From Cyanidiococcus yangmingshanensis (lineage: Eukaryota; Rhodophyta; Bangiophyceae; Cyanidiales; Cyanidiaceae): a stretch of 64,000 nt of DNA. Both the position numbers and the translations under genes were made by a program. The DNA lies in NCBI GenBank assembly GCA_013995675.1, contig VWRR01000015.1, positions 310,001 through 374,000 on the forward strand. Reading direction: 5' to 3'. Positions 12,249-21,855 of this stretch are shown here, piece by piece (within the stretch, counting starts at the first letter, position 1; each line of letters begins with the position of its first letter). The notes under the pieces were generated by a model, which was given only the letters and a program-made list of their open reading frames with translations, did no database searches and had not been told where the DNA came from.

Positions 12249-12628
12249 TACTAACAAGAATTCTCCTGCAGCCTGGCACTGTGGAGGCTTTCAAGTCTCA
12301 AGCGTGACGCAGCCTTCGCGCGGTACAGTCGTCCGTTGTTCGTTGACGCCGCTCCGCTCCGTGGATGGATCCATGGCTAGCCGCGATGGCGCCGGTTTCT
12401 TGAGGCGAAAACACGCGCACTGGCGCGCGTCCCAGCCGCATGTCGGCAGCGCCGCCCATAATTCACTACGAAGCATGCAGAGCGTGTTTGTCCGAGAGAC
12501 GCTGTGTCGGTTAGTCGGTCAGTCGGTCAGTCACCACTCAAGGAACGCGAACGATAAGGAGCTGGTTTTTGGATCATTACGACCTTTTCGATTTAATATT
12601 TGAGGATTCTTGAGCCAACAGCGTTGGT
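12249..12628. promoter_or_regulatory. Divergent promoter region between prefoldin 4 and the ACR-like gene
   Basis: A 380-bp spacer between two gene starts pointing apart. It contains a short CGGTTAGTCGGTCAGTCGGT run near 12508-12530 made of GTCGGTCA-like units. No TATA-like or known operator motif is claimed. Confidence 0.4.
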
Positions 12629-13507
12629 ATGTTGAATTTTGTAACGAACGTTGGGTGGAGTGTTGGAGCAGCGTGCTCGCGACGGGCGCTGATGCGCTCG
12701 GCACCTGGGTTTATCTACCGAAAAAAGGGGCACTGTGCAGCTTTTTCCTTGGGTTGCTGCGCAGGCTCAAGTACTTCTGAGCCGAAAAGTGCAGCAACGT
12801 CAACTTCATCCTCTGTTGCAGGTTCAGCAAAGTCATCACCAGACGGTGCGGTCGGAGACAAAGAGGGCTGGGCACCGTCCATTATCGCGGACAACGAGTC
12901 TGAGTACTACGCTACGCGCGTGGTTGTGAGCTGTCGCGATCGTCAGGGTCTGCTGGCAGATCTAACAGAGGCGCTCCAGAACATGGGACTTCAGGTGCGA
13001 CGAGCGATTGCCCGCACGAAGCAAGGTATCGCGACGGACGAGTTTTATGTAACTCGCGACGGATCACAGTTGTCGGAAACCGAACTGGAGGGACTGCGGA
13101 ACGCCTTGCTTCCGGTCATGGGTGCTCCCGGCCCGACCTGTCCCATTGGCACGGAAACAGAGCGGCGATTGCCCGCACCTCGATCACCCGTTCGGTTCGT
13201 GGACCACAAGCGTGGCGTTCACGTCTATGTGGATAATCACGCCTCACCGCACTATACGACCATCACGGTGAACGCGCCCGATCGTCCCAATCTATTGAAC
13301 GATGTTGTGGATTTGTTGCGGGATCTCGATCTGAATATCACGTTTGCTAGCATGTCTACCTTCGCGAATCAGGACAAGTATCGACACGACATATTTCATG
13401 TCACGACCATGAACGGTGAGCAAGTTGACGCCGCTGAGCGTGAGGAAATCATGAACACTTTGTACTTCACGCTCACGACCAAGAATACGGATGAACAATC
13501 GTTTTAA
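12629..13507 (+). CDS. ACR-like protein with two ACT domains, probably plastid-targeted
   Basis: 292 residues in one frame. Residues 1 to about 90 are rich in Ser, Ala, Arg and small residues with few acids, like a plastid transit peptide. Two ACT domains follow: about 94-165 (TRVVVSCRDRQGLLADLTEA) and about 207-285 (TTITVNAPDRPNLLNDVVD). ACT domains bind amino acids or related ligands and mediate dimer contacts. Plants carry plastid ACR proteins with a similar layout, among them ACR11, which interacts with glutamine synthetase. That partner is not shown here. No GlnD nucleotidyltransferase or other catalytic domain is present, so this is a stand-alone sensor. The ATG at 12629 starts the only frame. 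Confidence 0.82.
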   Translation: MLNFVTNVGWSVGAACSRRALMRSAPGFIYRKKGHCAAFSLGCCAGSSTSEPKSAATSTSSSVAGSAKSSPDGAVGDKEGWAPSIIADNESEYYATRVVVSCRDRQGLLADLTEALQNMGLQVRRAIARTKQGIATDEFYVTRDGSQLSETELEGLRNALLPVMGAPGPTCPIGTETERRLPAPRSPVRFVDHKRGVHVYVDNHASPHYTTITVNAPDRPNLLNDVVDLLRDLDLNITFASMSTFANQDKYRHDIFHVTTMNGEQVDAAEREEIMNTLYFTLTTKNTDEQSF

Positions 13508-14329
13508 AGTCGCTGCGATGACTGGTAGGCCGTTCGGCGTTGCTGTATGCTTCTCTTCGAGTGGCGGTGTAGTGCGACCGCTTCTGGAGTTCGTTGAGGA
13601 TGACACGTCGATCTGCTGGTCAATTTTACGTGCCTTTTAAAAGATGGAAAGATCGTTCCGTTGGCTTTTCCAACTTGGGCCTTTGTTCATTGTTTGGGAT
13701 TGCGTTCCCCTGGGTGACGAGTCCAGGGATTGCGTTCACAGCGAAATGCCTTCACCAGCTATTCGTTCCAGAATGGTCCGTGGACGCTTCCGGGGTGTGG
13801 TTCCGCAGCACCCCAAGACCGTTTGTGTACCCCCACAAAGTGCAGAGACCATCATTGTTGAATTTCAGGTAACGAGGTAGATACGAGCACGTAACGTTGC
13901 AGGACAGGTATGAGGCCGCAGCCAACAGCGGCAGAGGGATTCAGAAAATATGCAGATAATCGGGGTTCGAGTTTTCGTTGAGGTGCACAGAAGCATGGCC
14001 CGTAAAGTTGCACTCTCTGGTGATGCGACGCTCGCCAGGCCCTGCGTTGCCCTGGAAGGCTGCTCTGAGGGAGCCGTTGAACCTGCTTCACAGCACAGAT
14101 GAGGCGCATGTGCCGAGGCCTCATTCGTAAGCGAGGCTGCATCTATCTCTGCGCAGGCGCAACGATAAGGTGAGGCACCAGAAACGACCTCAATGATCCT
14201 TGCCTTCATCAACGAGTTTCCTCAAGGGCGGGACGTGCAATCTGATTGAAGCCTCGGGTTCCATGGCCGCTCTATCCTCTCCGAGGCGCGCCCCTGCCGC
14301 CGATGCGCTCGGGTGAGCATGTCCAAAAC
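13508..14329. other. Convergent intergenic region
   Basis: About 820 bp between the 3' ends of the ACR-like gene and the PHD/ePHD gene. Open frames of 60-115 codons exist on both strands but none has a recognisable domain or convincing composition. Confidence 0.4.
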
Positions 14330-16132
14330 TCAGGCTTTTGTTCCAGCATGCTCGAAAAGCGCGCGCGCCTGGACGCATACGGGGCGTTCAGTTGTATCTA
14401 CCCAACCACAATGCTGTGGATACGGTCGCTGCGGTGGCCAGTCGAGCAGCCTGGCCCACAAATGCGCATAGGAGCAGGTTGGAACAGGAGTCGCTCCATC
14501 GAGCTTGTGGATGTCACCACGAGTCGCCGAGCGGTCCCGCCGCGCGTGGCGGTCCCAAGTCGGCTGAACGGGAGCGCTAAAGTCGGGCTGGATCCAGCGA
14601 AGCAGCTCTCCAGAGATCTGCCATTTTTCAAGCCGGCGTAACACCGACTCCGGGTCGAGACCGAGGCGCTCGGCGACAAGCAGGACGATTGCAACTTGCA
14701 TCTCCTCAGTATAGGCAGACAAAACCTTTTGTACATCCAGCTGCACCAAGGCGATAGGTGTATCTACATTCAGCTCGGACAGCGCAGAGCGCAGCCATTC
14801 ATAGGTTTGTGGTAAAATGTGTGCCTCAAGACACAGCAGTACAGTCTTTGCATCTGCCGATGTGTTTTTCGGGAGGTAGAGACTTTCGATCATCTTACGG
14901 AAAGCCGCACCTGGCAGCAATCTCGGTGACGGATCCGCGAATTCGTTAGGGCCAAGCCACGGAATGGGTGCTCGCGAGGCAAAAATCGCGTGTCTGGGAC
15001 AGGAAATTCGCAAATGACCCTGAAACACAAAACGCGGCTCTGGGCGCCACCATCCGGCAACAAGAGCACAGATTGGGTGAAAAACAACCGAACAAGTCAT
15101 CTGCGTGTCCCCGTTGAGGTCACGCTCTCCCCCTGGCGGCACCCAACAGAAGAAACGCAGACCAGTCGGCCGTTCACAGAGGGCACATTCACGCGTTGCT
15201 CGTGGTTCATGGTCCAACGCTTTGTCTAACACTCGTCGTGAAACATGCTGCGGCGTCCATGTGACCCTCGACACATCTCCATTGAGAGCACTTGATTCAG
15301 CCGTACTCTGGGAGTCGGAGTGGAGACCCTCATCCGCGCGGTGCTGAAAAGCATTGAGGCATTCCCAGGTGCCAACAGGCTCGATATTCGGATCGGCTAA
15401 GGCACACACGACATGCAAGTAGCCTGAGCTGGTGACGGACTGGAGAGATCCAGTCCCTCTACTTCGCGGAATGAGCGGTTTCACTGCGAGTCTGCAGTCA
15501 CGAAGCGGACACAGCATGCAGGCTGGTGCAACTTCTGGAGGCGTTAAGGCTTCAACGGACGTTTTTCCATGCTCGTGGTCACCATGATATTTGACCTCTA
15601 TCCTCTGTGCATCGGAGGAAGCAGTCGTCTCACTGCTTGGAAGCGGACCCTCCTGGATGGCGCAACTCCGACTACTGATCCGCGAGTCTGCCAAGTTCTC
15701 GTTTGGCGTCACCGTAGACAGGTGGCGAGCCCAGCAGACAACGCAGAGCCAAGCGAGGTTCCACCACGCTGTTTGCCCCGTTCGTCGGTCCGAGTGGCCA
15801 TCTGTAAGCTTTTCTGTCCTCTCCATAATCCGAATGCGTTTGAATGGCTTATTAGAGTTCGTCGTCACCGGCTCCGGTGCAGCCATCCTTGTTCTGGTCG
15901 GAAAGGGGAACGCCGGATAACCATAGCAAGGTGCGTGCACCTGCAGACCACAGGCCTCACAGGTTAGCGGTGGCCCAGTGGGACCGAACGGTTCTAAACA
16001 AACACCACACAGCGGCTCTTGCATAAAACAGAGCCGATGAGATTGTCCAACGCGCTTACAAAAGTGTGTCCCGGTTGAGTGGGCTCCTACGGCTACTGCT
16101 GCCAAATCGCGGGGGAAGAATCGCGGGCCCAT
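14330..16132 (-). CDS. PHD plus extended-PHD chromatin reader
   Basis: About 600 residues from the ATG at 16132; the frame opens upstream with TTG only. The first PHD finger starts near residue 42 (CGVCLEPF..., then CEACGLQVHAPCYGYP) and is completed by WLCVVCWARH after an insert. A second, extended PHD follows: ACMLCPLRDC, YLHVVCALADP, CALCERPTGL, VVFHPICALVAGWW and ISCPRH. The order PHD, knuckle, ePHD is that of BRPF, JADE, AF10 and plant ATX proteins, which read unmodified or methylated histone H3. No SET, bromo or PWWP domain is visible; the C-terminal part is helical and unassigned. It therefore looks like a scaffold of a histone acetyltransferase or methyltransferase complex. The gene is in one frame throughout. 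Confidence 0.8.
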   Translation of the reverse strand: MGPRFFPRDLAAVAVGAHSTGTHFCKRVGQSHRLCFMQEPLCGVCLEPFGPTGPPLTCEACGLQVHAPCYGYPAFPFPTRTRMAAPEPVTTNSNKPFKRIRIMERTEKLTDGHSDRRTGQTAWWNLAWLCVVCWARHLSTVTPNENLADSRISSRSCAIQEGPLPSSETTASSDAQRIEVKYHGDHEHGKTSVEALTPPEVAPACMLCPLRDCRLAVKPLIPRSRGTGSLQSVTSSGYLHVVCALADPNIEPVGTWECLNAFQHRADEGLHSDSQSTAESSALNGDVSRVTWTPQHVSRRVLDKALDHEPRATRECALCERPTGLRFFCWVPPGGERDLNGDTQMTCSVVFHPICALVAGWWRPEPRFVFQGHLRISCPRHAIFASRAPIPWLGPNEFADPSPRLLPGAAFRKMIESLYLPKNTSADAKTVLLCLEAHILPQTYEWLRSALSELNVDTPIALVQLDVQKVLSAYTEEMQVAIVLLVAERLGLDPESVLRRLEKWQISGELLRWIQPDFSAPVQPTWDRHARRDRSATRGDIHKLDGATPVPTCSYAHLWARLLDWPPQRPYPQHCGWVDTTERPVCVQARALFEHAGTKA

Positions 16133-16584
16133 CAACGTCGCGCCGCTTCGTTTTGTACTTCTGCAGTGGGCTCGTTGGGATGCGAACGCACTAGCTCGGG
16201 ACAATATGTCGCTCAAGTCTATTGTCTCTTATTTGGGGCTTGATTCAGATGTTAAAGGATTGGAATATCCGTATCCATTTCAGAGAATGAATGAACCAAA
16301 AATCGAGGAGGCGTTTGGAGTCGGTCGTCGAATCCCTCTGTCGATGCTGCCGCTTACCGGCAGGCAATCGGATTTGGATTTGTAAAGAGTATCGGAAACA
16401 ATGAGGTGGCGCCACGATTTGCGCTCTTGATCTGTTTGATGGAATGCTTTCAGAAGCGCCTAGCCCAAGCGTATCTGCAATGACGTTTCATGGAAGACTC
16501 ATTGGACCAGGTCGTGGAGAGACGTTTCCAAAACGGTCTCCCGGTGCACTGCAGGCTTGACACGCGCCTGAGCGATCCGTGATA
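16133..16584. other. Intergenic
   Basis: About 450 bp upstream of the PHD/ePHD gene. Nothing recognisable seen. Confidence 0.4.
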
Positions 16585-17159
16585 TCAATAACACTCGGTG
16601 ACGCGAATTACGGATTGATTTGATGCTTTACTGACTCGAGCGACGGCTGCATCCGAGAGCGTGTTGTTTGTTCGAGAGCCTCCTCTGGCATGGATCATGC
16701 ACCCTGACAAATCGTGGTCAACGAGCACACCAGGATCTGGCCCCAAACCTATCGATAAATCGCCTGTTGCCCTGCCCCAAATCCACCTTCCTTGGAAAGC
16801 GCCATGGGGTCGCTCCCGACAAAATGATTTTTCCGCTGCCAGTCCATCTAGCTCTATAGAACGTGCACCTGCCAAAACTTCGCCGGGCGTCCCAATCGAT
16901 CCGAGCGTTCCTAAACGTTCTGGCCAAAGATATTTCTCATGCCCCACGATGATATCATCACCTAGTTTGCATCTGACAATGTCTCGTTCTCGAGAAAAAC
17001 TTCCCAGAAATGCGCATTCACGATGCCCCCATCATCTATCGCGCACGCGCTCGAACTCGCGCTGTTGACCTCATTCCACCAGACAACTCGCCTGATATCG
17101 ACCACGAACCATGAATCAAGAATACAAACTGGGTTGACCAGCGACAACCAGACTCTCAT
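16585..17159 (-). CDS. Unrecognised protein, two frames
   Basis: I do not recognise this gene. From an ATG at 17159 the frame gives a hydrophobic, Trp-rich start (ILDSWFVVDIRRVVWWNEV). Near 17000 another frame takes over, giving RERDIVRCKLGDDIIVGHEK and then a Gly-rich stretch with PGVLVDHDLSGCMIHARGG, ending at 16585. The change equals one missing base or two extra ones. The second frame stays open for about 140 codons without low complexity. No ORF on the other strand competes convincingly. It lies divergent to the reticulon gene. Confidence 0.35.
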
Positions 17160-17518
17160 ACAAAAACCGTGCTGCTGAGCCGTTCCGATCGGCAGCGGCC
17201 CCAAATGATTCACGGATGCTGCATTCAGAACGACATGCACGCTGGCCAAGACGTTGTCTTCGGCGGCGATCCGAACGCGCCATGGCGTCGCGCACGAGCG
17301 AGCCGCCCATCGCCTTCCGCGCCGTCGAGCGCGCGAGAACGCCCCGCGCGGCTCCTCGTTGAGGCAGGTCCCCGGTCCGGTGTCACGGGTGTGTGCTGTC
17401 CCGCGTAACGCCGCGAGACCACGCACACACGCACGTACGCATACAGACGCTGGAGCGCGTACCAAGCCAGCCATTGCGCTCCTTCCTTGTCCTTGTTTGG
17501 TATCGATCGTGCGCGAGA

Positions 17519-18568
17519 ATGTCGCAACTGGAAGAGACTCAGGATCTATTGAATATGGGGGAAACAGGTTCTGAATCCAAGGAGATTGAATCATCGTTTC
17601 CAAAGAATGAAAACTCGAGTGAAAAGGGGGCCCCGATCAACGGCTCGTTGAGTGTAGCGGCAAGCACTAGCGGCGGCGGCGGCGGCATGTTCCGGAAAGA
17701 GAGTGGCTTGCACCGCAGTGGAGGAGGCGCCGAACAATCCTCTGTTCTTGGGCAGAAACTGACCGTTGCTCGTCATCGGATTCCTGGTCAGCTTCAGGAA
17801 ATTATGCTGTGGCGGAACAAGTACCGGTCGGGGTTGGCATTCGCACTTGGCAACCTGTTCTTCTACTTCACCACGCTGGGCGAAATGAGTGTGGTTACGG
17901 TGTTCTCTATGATCGTCTTTTGGCTTGTATTGTTGGGAGCGTGTTTAGTGCTGCTGAGTCGCGCGATTGCGTACATTACGTCGACGAGTCCCGTGGCAAG
18001 TACGACGGACACGACAACGACTCCCGGACGCCACTTGATCACCAGGGAGACCGCAGGACGGCTGGCAGACAGCTTTGCGAATACGGTGAACGGTCTAGAA
18101 GATCTTTTGCGAAACGCGGTACGCTGTCGTGACTTACAACTCACGTTCAAGGTGCTCGCTGGATCGTACCTTGTTGGCAAGCTGGGGCCGCTGTTTCTGA
18201 ATATGTACATGGGCTGGCTCGTCTTCCTCAGTGTGATGACCTTCCCCAAAGTCTACGAGTGGAAGCAGTCGGAAATTGATGAGTTGGTGAAGGACCTGCA
18301 CCCAATCATTCAAAGCAAACTCCACGAAATAGAGACGCTGGTGAAGAATCATATTAGCAAAGCGTTGTCTCAGATCCCACCCAAAGTGAACGAGTATTTG
18401 GATATGATTCGGGCGCAGCTGCGGGCACTGACAGGGGCATCGGACCGCGCTCGCCCAGGTGCACGGGCGGCTTTCGGATCGGCCACTGGAGCGATGCCCT
18501 CAACGAGCAGCGATCGGTTCGCTCGGATGGAGTCGAAGCTCCCAGACACAGACAAGAAGGACGAATGA
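17519..18568 (+). CDS. Reticulon family ER-shaping protein
   Basis: 349 residues from the ATG at 17519. After a Ser/Gly-rich N-terminus of about 95 residues comes a reticulon homology domain: [19 protein letters not shown] matches the family start (LLLWR..K.SG..F), followed by two long hydrophobic hairpins separated by a hydrophilic loop of about 85 residues (the second contains [18 protein letters not shown]). A charged amphipathic segment follows the second hairpin ([20 protein letters not shown]). Reticulons insert as wedges in the cytosolic leaflet and keep ER tubules curved. The frame is open upstream but only the ATG at 17519 gives a normal N-terminus. It is a single intact frame. Confidence 0.85.
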   Translation: MSQLEETQDLLNMGETGSESKEIESSFPKNENSSEKGAPINGSLSVAASTSGGGGGMFRKESGLHRSGGGAEQSSVLGQKLTVARHRIPGQLQEIMLWRNKYRSGLAFALGNLFFYFTTLGEMSVVTVFSMIVFWLVLLGACLVLLSRAIAYITSTSPVASTTDTTTTPGRHLITRETAGRLADSFANTVNGLEDLLRNAVRCRDLQLTFKVLAGSYLVGKLGPLFLNMYMGWLVFLSVMTFPKVYEWKQSEIDELVKDLHPIIQSKLHEIETLVKNHISKALSQIPPKVNEYLDMIRAQLRALTGASDRARPGARAAFGSATGAMPSTSSDRFARMESKLPDTDKKDE

Positions 18569-19106
18569 TCACGACTGCCGGAGGGCGCACTGTTGCATTG
18601 TCTGGCTCCGTTTTCGGAGACAGCTCCAAACAGAGATGATGTATTTTAAACACGAGTATAAGGGAATGATGACCCATTGTATATGGAGTGGTTTTAAACG
18701 TGTTGTTCAAATAGATCTTGATGCGTGCGTTATTTCAACGACGAGAGTATATCGCTGCAGCACCTCTGATACGCTATCCGGTCTGGTGTTTCTGTTCGTG
18801 AGCCATTTTAGCACGCTCCATTGCCTGATCCGAAACCACAAAATGTCGTGTGTGAGTACAATCCCGGGCGAAAACGCGCTTCTGGAGAAGAGGACGCCAG
18901 CGCAGCTAAGCAAATGCGCGAATATCTTCCAGAAAACGGGTAGATTCGTTCGGGATCACGCGTGGCCAGTTGGGAAGGGACAAGCGCGCGCGCGTCATGC
19001 CGTCGTGGCGCGTGCGCTCTACCCGGACGTTCTTTCGCAACCCGCCGTCGTCGTGCTTGTTGCTACCGGTGCGGAAGCTTCACTTCTTTACGGGTCGTCA
19101 TTGACC
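18569..19106. promoter_or_regulatory. 5' region of the IMP dehydrogenase gene, frame left open
   Basis: The frame of IMP dehydrogenase stays open through this whole spacer (from about 18459) and contains in-frame ATGs near 18639. The encoded sequence has no resemblance to IMPDH N-termini, so I treat it as upstream region, but an N-terminal extension cannot be excluded. Confidence 0.45.
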
Positions 19107-20723
19107 ATGGCCGATCAACCGCTGAACGGTAGTTTGTCTACGCCTGGCGAGCAGTTAGCTGTGCCTCCACTGGCAATGAAAGCGAAGCCCTTGCCACCTT
19201 GCCCTTTTGAAGAGAACGATCTCTTTTACTGTCTGGATGGCGCGTCGGCGGCGGAGGCTTTCGAGAACTCCACTGTCGGGTACGCATACAACGACTTCAT
19301 TCTTCTTCCGGGACACATCTACTTCTCATCGGATCAAGTGAGCTTGGACACGCACGTATCGCGTCGAGTGGCGCTGAAAACGCCACTGGTGTCGTCGCCG
19401 ATGGACACTGTAACCGAGTCCGCTATGGCCATCCACATGGCCTTGCACGGCGGCCTCGGTATTGTTCATTATAACAACACCATACGTGAGCAGAAGAAGG
19501 AAGTTGATCGAGTCAAGCGGTACGAGAATGGCTTTATCACCGACCCGAAAACGTTGTCACCCGAGCACACCATCGCTGATGCCCGAGCGATCAAGTCGCG
19601 TTACGGTTTCATGGGTATTCCGATTACGGAGAACGGGAAAATGTACAGCCGTTTACTAGGAATTGTGACCAATCGCGATATCGAGTTTATCCGTGATCCG
19701 AACACAAAGCTGGGCGACGTGATGACGCGGGATCTTGTGACCGCGCGAGAAGGTATCGGTCTCGACGAGGCCTATGCCATTGTCAAGGAGAGCAAGAAGG
19801 GTAAACTCCCTATCGTGAATGAGCGGTTTGAGCTTGTTGGGCTCGTGGCGCGAACGGATATCTTGAAGAACAGAGACTTCCCAAACGCGACCAAGGATCG
19901 GGTCGGAAAGAAACTTCTCTGTGGCGCAGCGATAGGGACTCGTGTCGAGGATCGCGAACGCTTGGAGGCGCTCGTTGAAGTCGGTGTGGATCTTATCGTG
20001 CTTGATTCTTCCCAGGGTGACTCGGTGTTTCAGTTGGAGATGTTGCGACATATCAAGAGCAAGTACAGCCACGTGGAGGTCATTTGTGGTAACGTCGTGA
20101 CGACGACCCAGGCGTATCATCTGCTAAAAGCGGGCGCCGACGGACTGCGGATCGGCATGGGATGCGGTAGTATTTGCACGACGCAGGAGGTCATGGCTTG
20201 TGGGCGCCCTCAGGCCACTGCCGTGTACCAAGTAAGTAAGCTGGCTCGTGAGTATGGCGTTCCGACGATCGCCGACGGTGGCGTGAGCAGCATTGGACAC
20301 ATCATCAAGGGCCTTGCCTGTGGCGCCAGCTGCGTGATGATGGGTAGCATGCTCGCAGGTACAGAAGAAGCACCAGGAGACTACTTTTACAAGGATGGTG
20401 TGCGCTTGAAAAAGTATCGCGGAATGGGCAGTGCGGAGGCGATGCAGAAAGGTAGCGCGGTGCGTTATTTCAGTGAGGACGACCGAATCTTTGTCGCACA
20501 AGGCGTCAGTGGCGCCGTGGTGGACAAAGGCTCTCTGCGGCGATACCTGCCCTATCTGATCAACGGCATCAAGCACGGCTTTCAAGACTTGGGCGTGCCG
20601 AGTTTGATGGAATTGCACAACCGACTCTATAATGGGAAGCTGCGTTTCCAGATTCGCACGTTGGCGGGTCAGCTCGAAGGTGCCGTACATTCACTCTACA
20701 CCTACGAACGCAGTGCGGTTTGA
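19107..20723 (+). CDS. IMPDH: Inosine-5'-monophosphate dehydrogenase
   Basis: 538 residues. The enzyme oxidises IMP to XMP with NAD+, the committed step of guanine nucleotide synthesis. Features in order: N-terminal barrel part with [20 protein letters not shown] and [12 protein letters not shown]; two CBS repeats ([12 protein letters not shown] to [20 protein letters not shown] to VARTDILKN); nucleotide loop [19 protein letters not shown]; catalytic-Cys loop [12 protein letters not shown] at about residue 350; flap [19 protein letters not shown]. The length and the C-terminal [15 protein letters not shown] are eukaryotic-type. The start at 19107 is in the context GACCATGG, as at the eRF3 start, and gives the family's usual N-terminus. 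It is a single intact frame. Confidence 0.97.
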   Translation: MADQPLNGSLSTPGEQLAVPPLAMKAKPLPPCPFEENDLFYCLDGASAAEAFENSTVGYAYNDFILLPGHIYFSSDQVSLDTHVSRRVALKTPLVSSPMDTVTESAMAIHMALHGGLGIVHYNNTIREQKKEVDRVKRYENGFITDPKTLSPEHTIADARAIKSRYGFMGIPITENGKMYSRLLGIVTNRDIEFIRDPNTKLGDVMTRDLVTAREGIGLDEAYAIVKESKKGKLPIVNERFELVGLVARTDILKNRDFPNATKDRVGKKLLCGAAIGTRVEDRERLEALVEVGVDLIVLDSSQGDSVFQLEMLRHIKSKYSHVEVICGNVVTTTQAYHLLKAGADGLRIGMGCGSICTTQEVMACGRPQATAVYQVSKLAREYGVPTIADGGVSSIGHIIKGLACGASCVMMGSMLAGTEEAPGDYFYKDGVRLKKYRGMGSAEAMQKGSAVRYFSEDDRIFVAQGVSGAVVDKGSLRRYLPYLINGIKHGFQDLGVPSLMELHNRLYNGKLRFQIRTLAGQLEGAVHSLYTYERSAV

Positions 20724-21002
20724 GTCCTGGACGACCATCGCTCGACCGAATCAGCGTCGTCTGGGTAGGTTGCGTCTCCAGACGAGCTTTCGATGTGTCC
20801 TTTGTCGATCGACCGTGACAGAAAGACTTGTGTTGCCAATCCGCCGCGCGTGGTCACCGAACCTACGTTCGTGGTTGGATGGGGTAGACGTCGTTGACCG
20901 TTTGCATTTATCAAGCGGATCTGTACTGGACGCGACATTCATACAGCGCCATTCTGTGATCGGATCTGGTCCGCAACCCAAAGTCGTTCAAGTAAAATCA
21001 GA
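20724..21002. other. Convergent intergenic
   Basis: No gene recognised between the 3' ends of IMP dehydrogenase and the small minus-strand gene that follows. Confidence 0.4.
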
Positions 21003-21347
21003 TCAAAGGAAGGTGAAATCTGAATTCCCTCTGTAGAAGGTGAGCATATCATGAGTCACGGGGTCAACCTCGTGAAGCAGTTGCTTTATCCCGTCCTGAT
21101 TCTTGGTCTTAGCTCTCGTTGCTCTGTAGAATGGTTTGGAACGTTCGCGATCACGCAACCGAATGGGATGCGTTGGGGGAGCCCGACAACCCAATGCGGG
21201 CGGCGGTATCTGCATTCACTGCACGGCAGCGTATCTCTGCTGGTCCCGTTGCTCAAACTTAAGCTGGTATTCTTTATCCCGTTCTTCGATGGTCATTGTC
21301 GAGAGATTTTCTTCGATACCAAACTCAGTGGCATAGGATCGAAGCAT
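21003..21347 (-). CDS. Small unrecognised basic protein, reading interrupted once
   Basis: I do not recognise this gene. From an ATG at 21347 a short frame gives MLRSYATEFGIEEN and then a charged coiled-coil-like segment (EERDKEYQLKFEQRDQQ), stopping at TGA 21218-21216. The same frame resumes directly with ATG and after about 20 poor-looking codons gives RDRERSKPFYRATRAKTK and an end in TFYRGNSDFTFL. A different frame across the middle (NADTAARIGLSGSPNASH) looks better, so two compensating frame changes may be present rather than TGA read-through. The composition suggests a spliceosome or ribosome-associated factor, but that is only an impression. Confidence 0.35.
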
Positions 21348-21855
21348 CCATGTCCCTACGGAAATATGGCGCAGCGAGCATCACCCAACAATAACGCTCA
21401 TCTATGCGCTTTTTATTGTTACAGAATTCAAGCCAATACTTCCATCTTCAGAAGGCTTGTATCCATCTATGCGCTTTGTACTGACACAGAATTCAAGCCA
21501 ATCCATTCATCCACCCATTCTCAGAAGCTTGCACTTTTACGATTCAAAGGGGAGCAGCAGCATGGCACGCGTTGTTGCAGTCGCGAGTTGCAGCTACGAC
21601 CGCCACGGCCACCATCTGGAGCACCAAACCCGCGATAAAAATAAAACGCTTTCTGATTCATGCCCAGAAAACATTGATCGCAATGCACTACCTGCACGCT
21701 GATGAGCCTAACCCTTCCCGAGCACCATTCAAGGGGTCGCGTCAGATCTAACGCTCCAACCGAGTAATCTGTGCGATCAGTCCGGTTCAAAGCCCTATCC
21801 TTGCGTTCGGGTCTATCCAACACCAGCTGAAGAGGATTCCCTGACCAGTTCCCGC
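21348..21855. other. Intergenic with a local duplication
   Basis: Contains the imperfect 65-bp repeat listed separately; no gene recognised. Confidence 0.4.
21402..21530. repeat. Imperfect 65-bp tandem duplication
   Basis: Two units start at 21402 and 21467. Each begins CTATGCGCTTT, continues with ACAGAATTCAAGCCAAT, then a TCCAT- and TTCTCAGAAG-like end. The 5' halves are nearly identical; the 3' halves have diverged by small indels. Confidence 0.8.
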
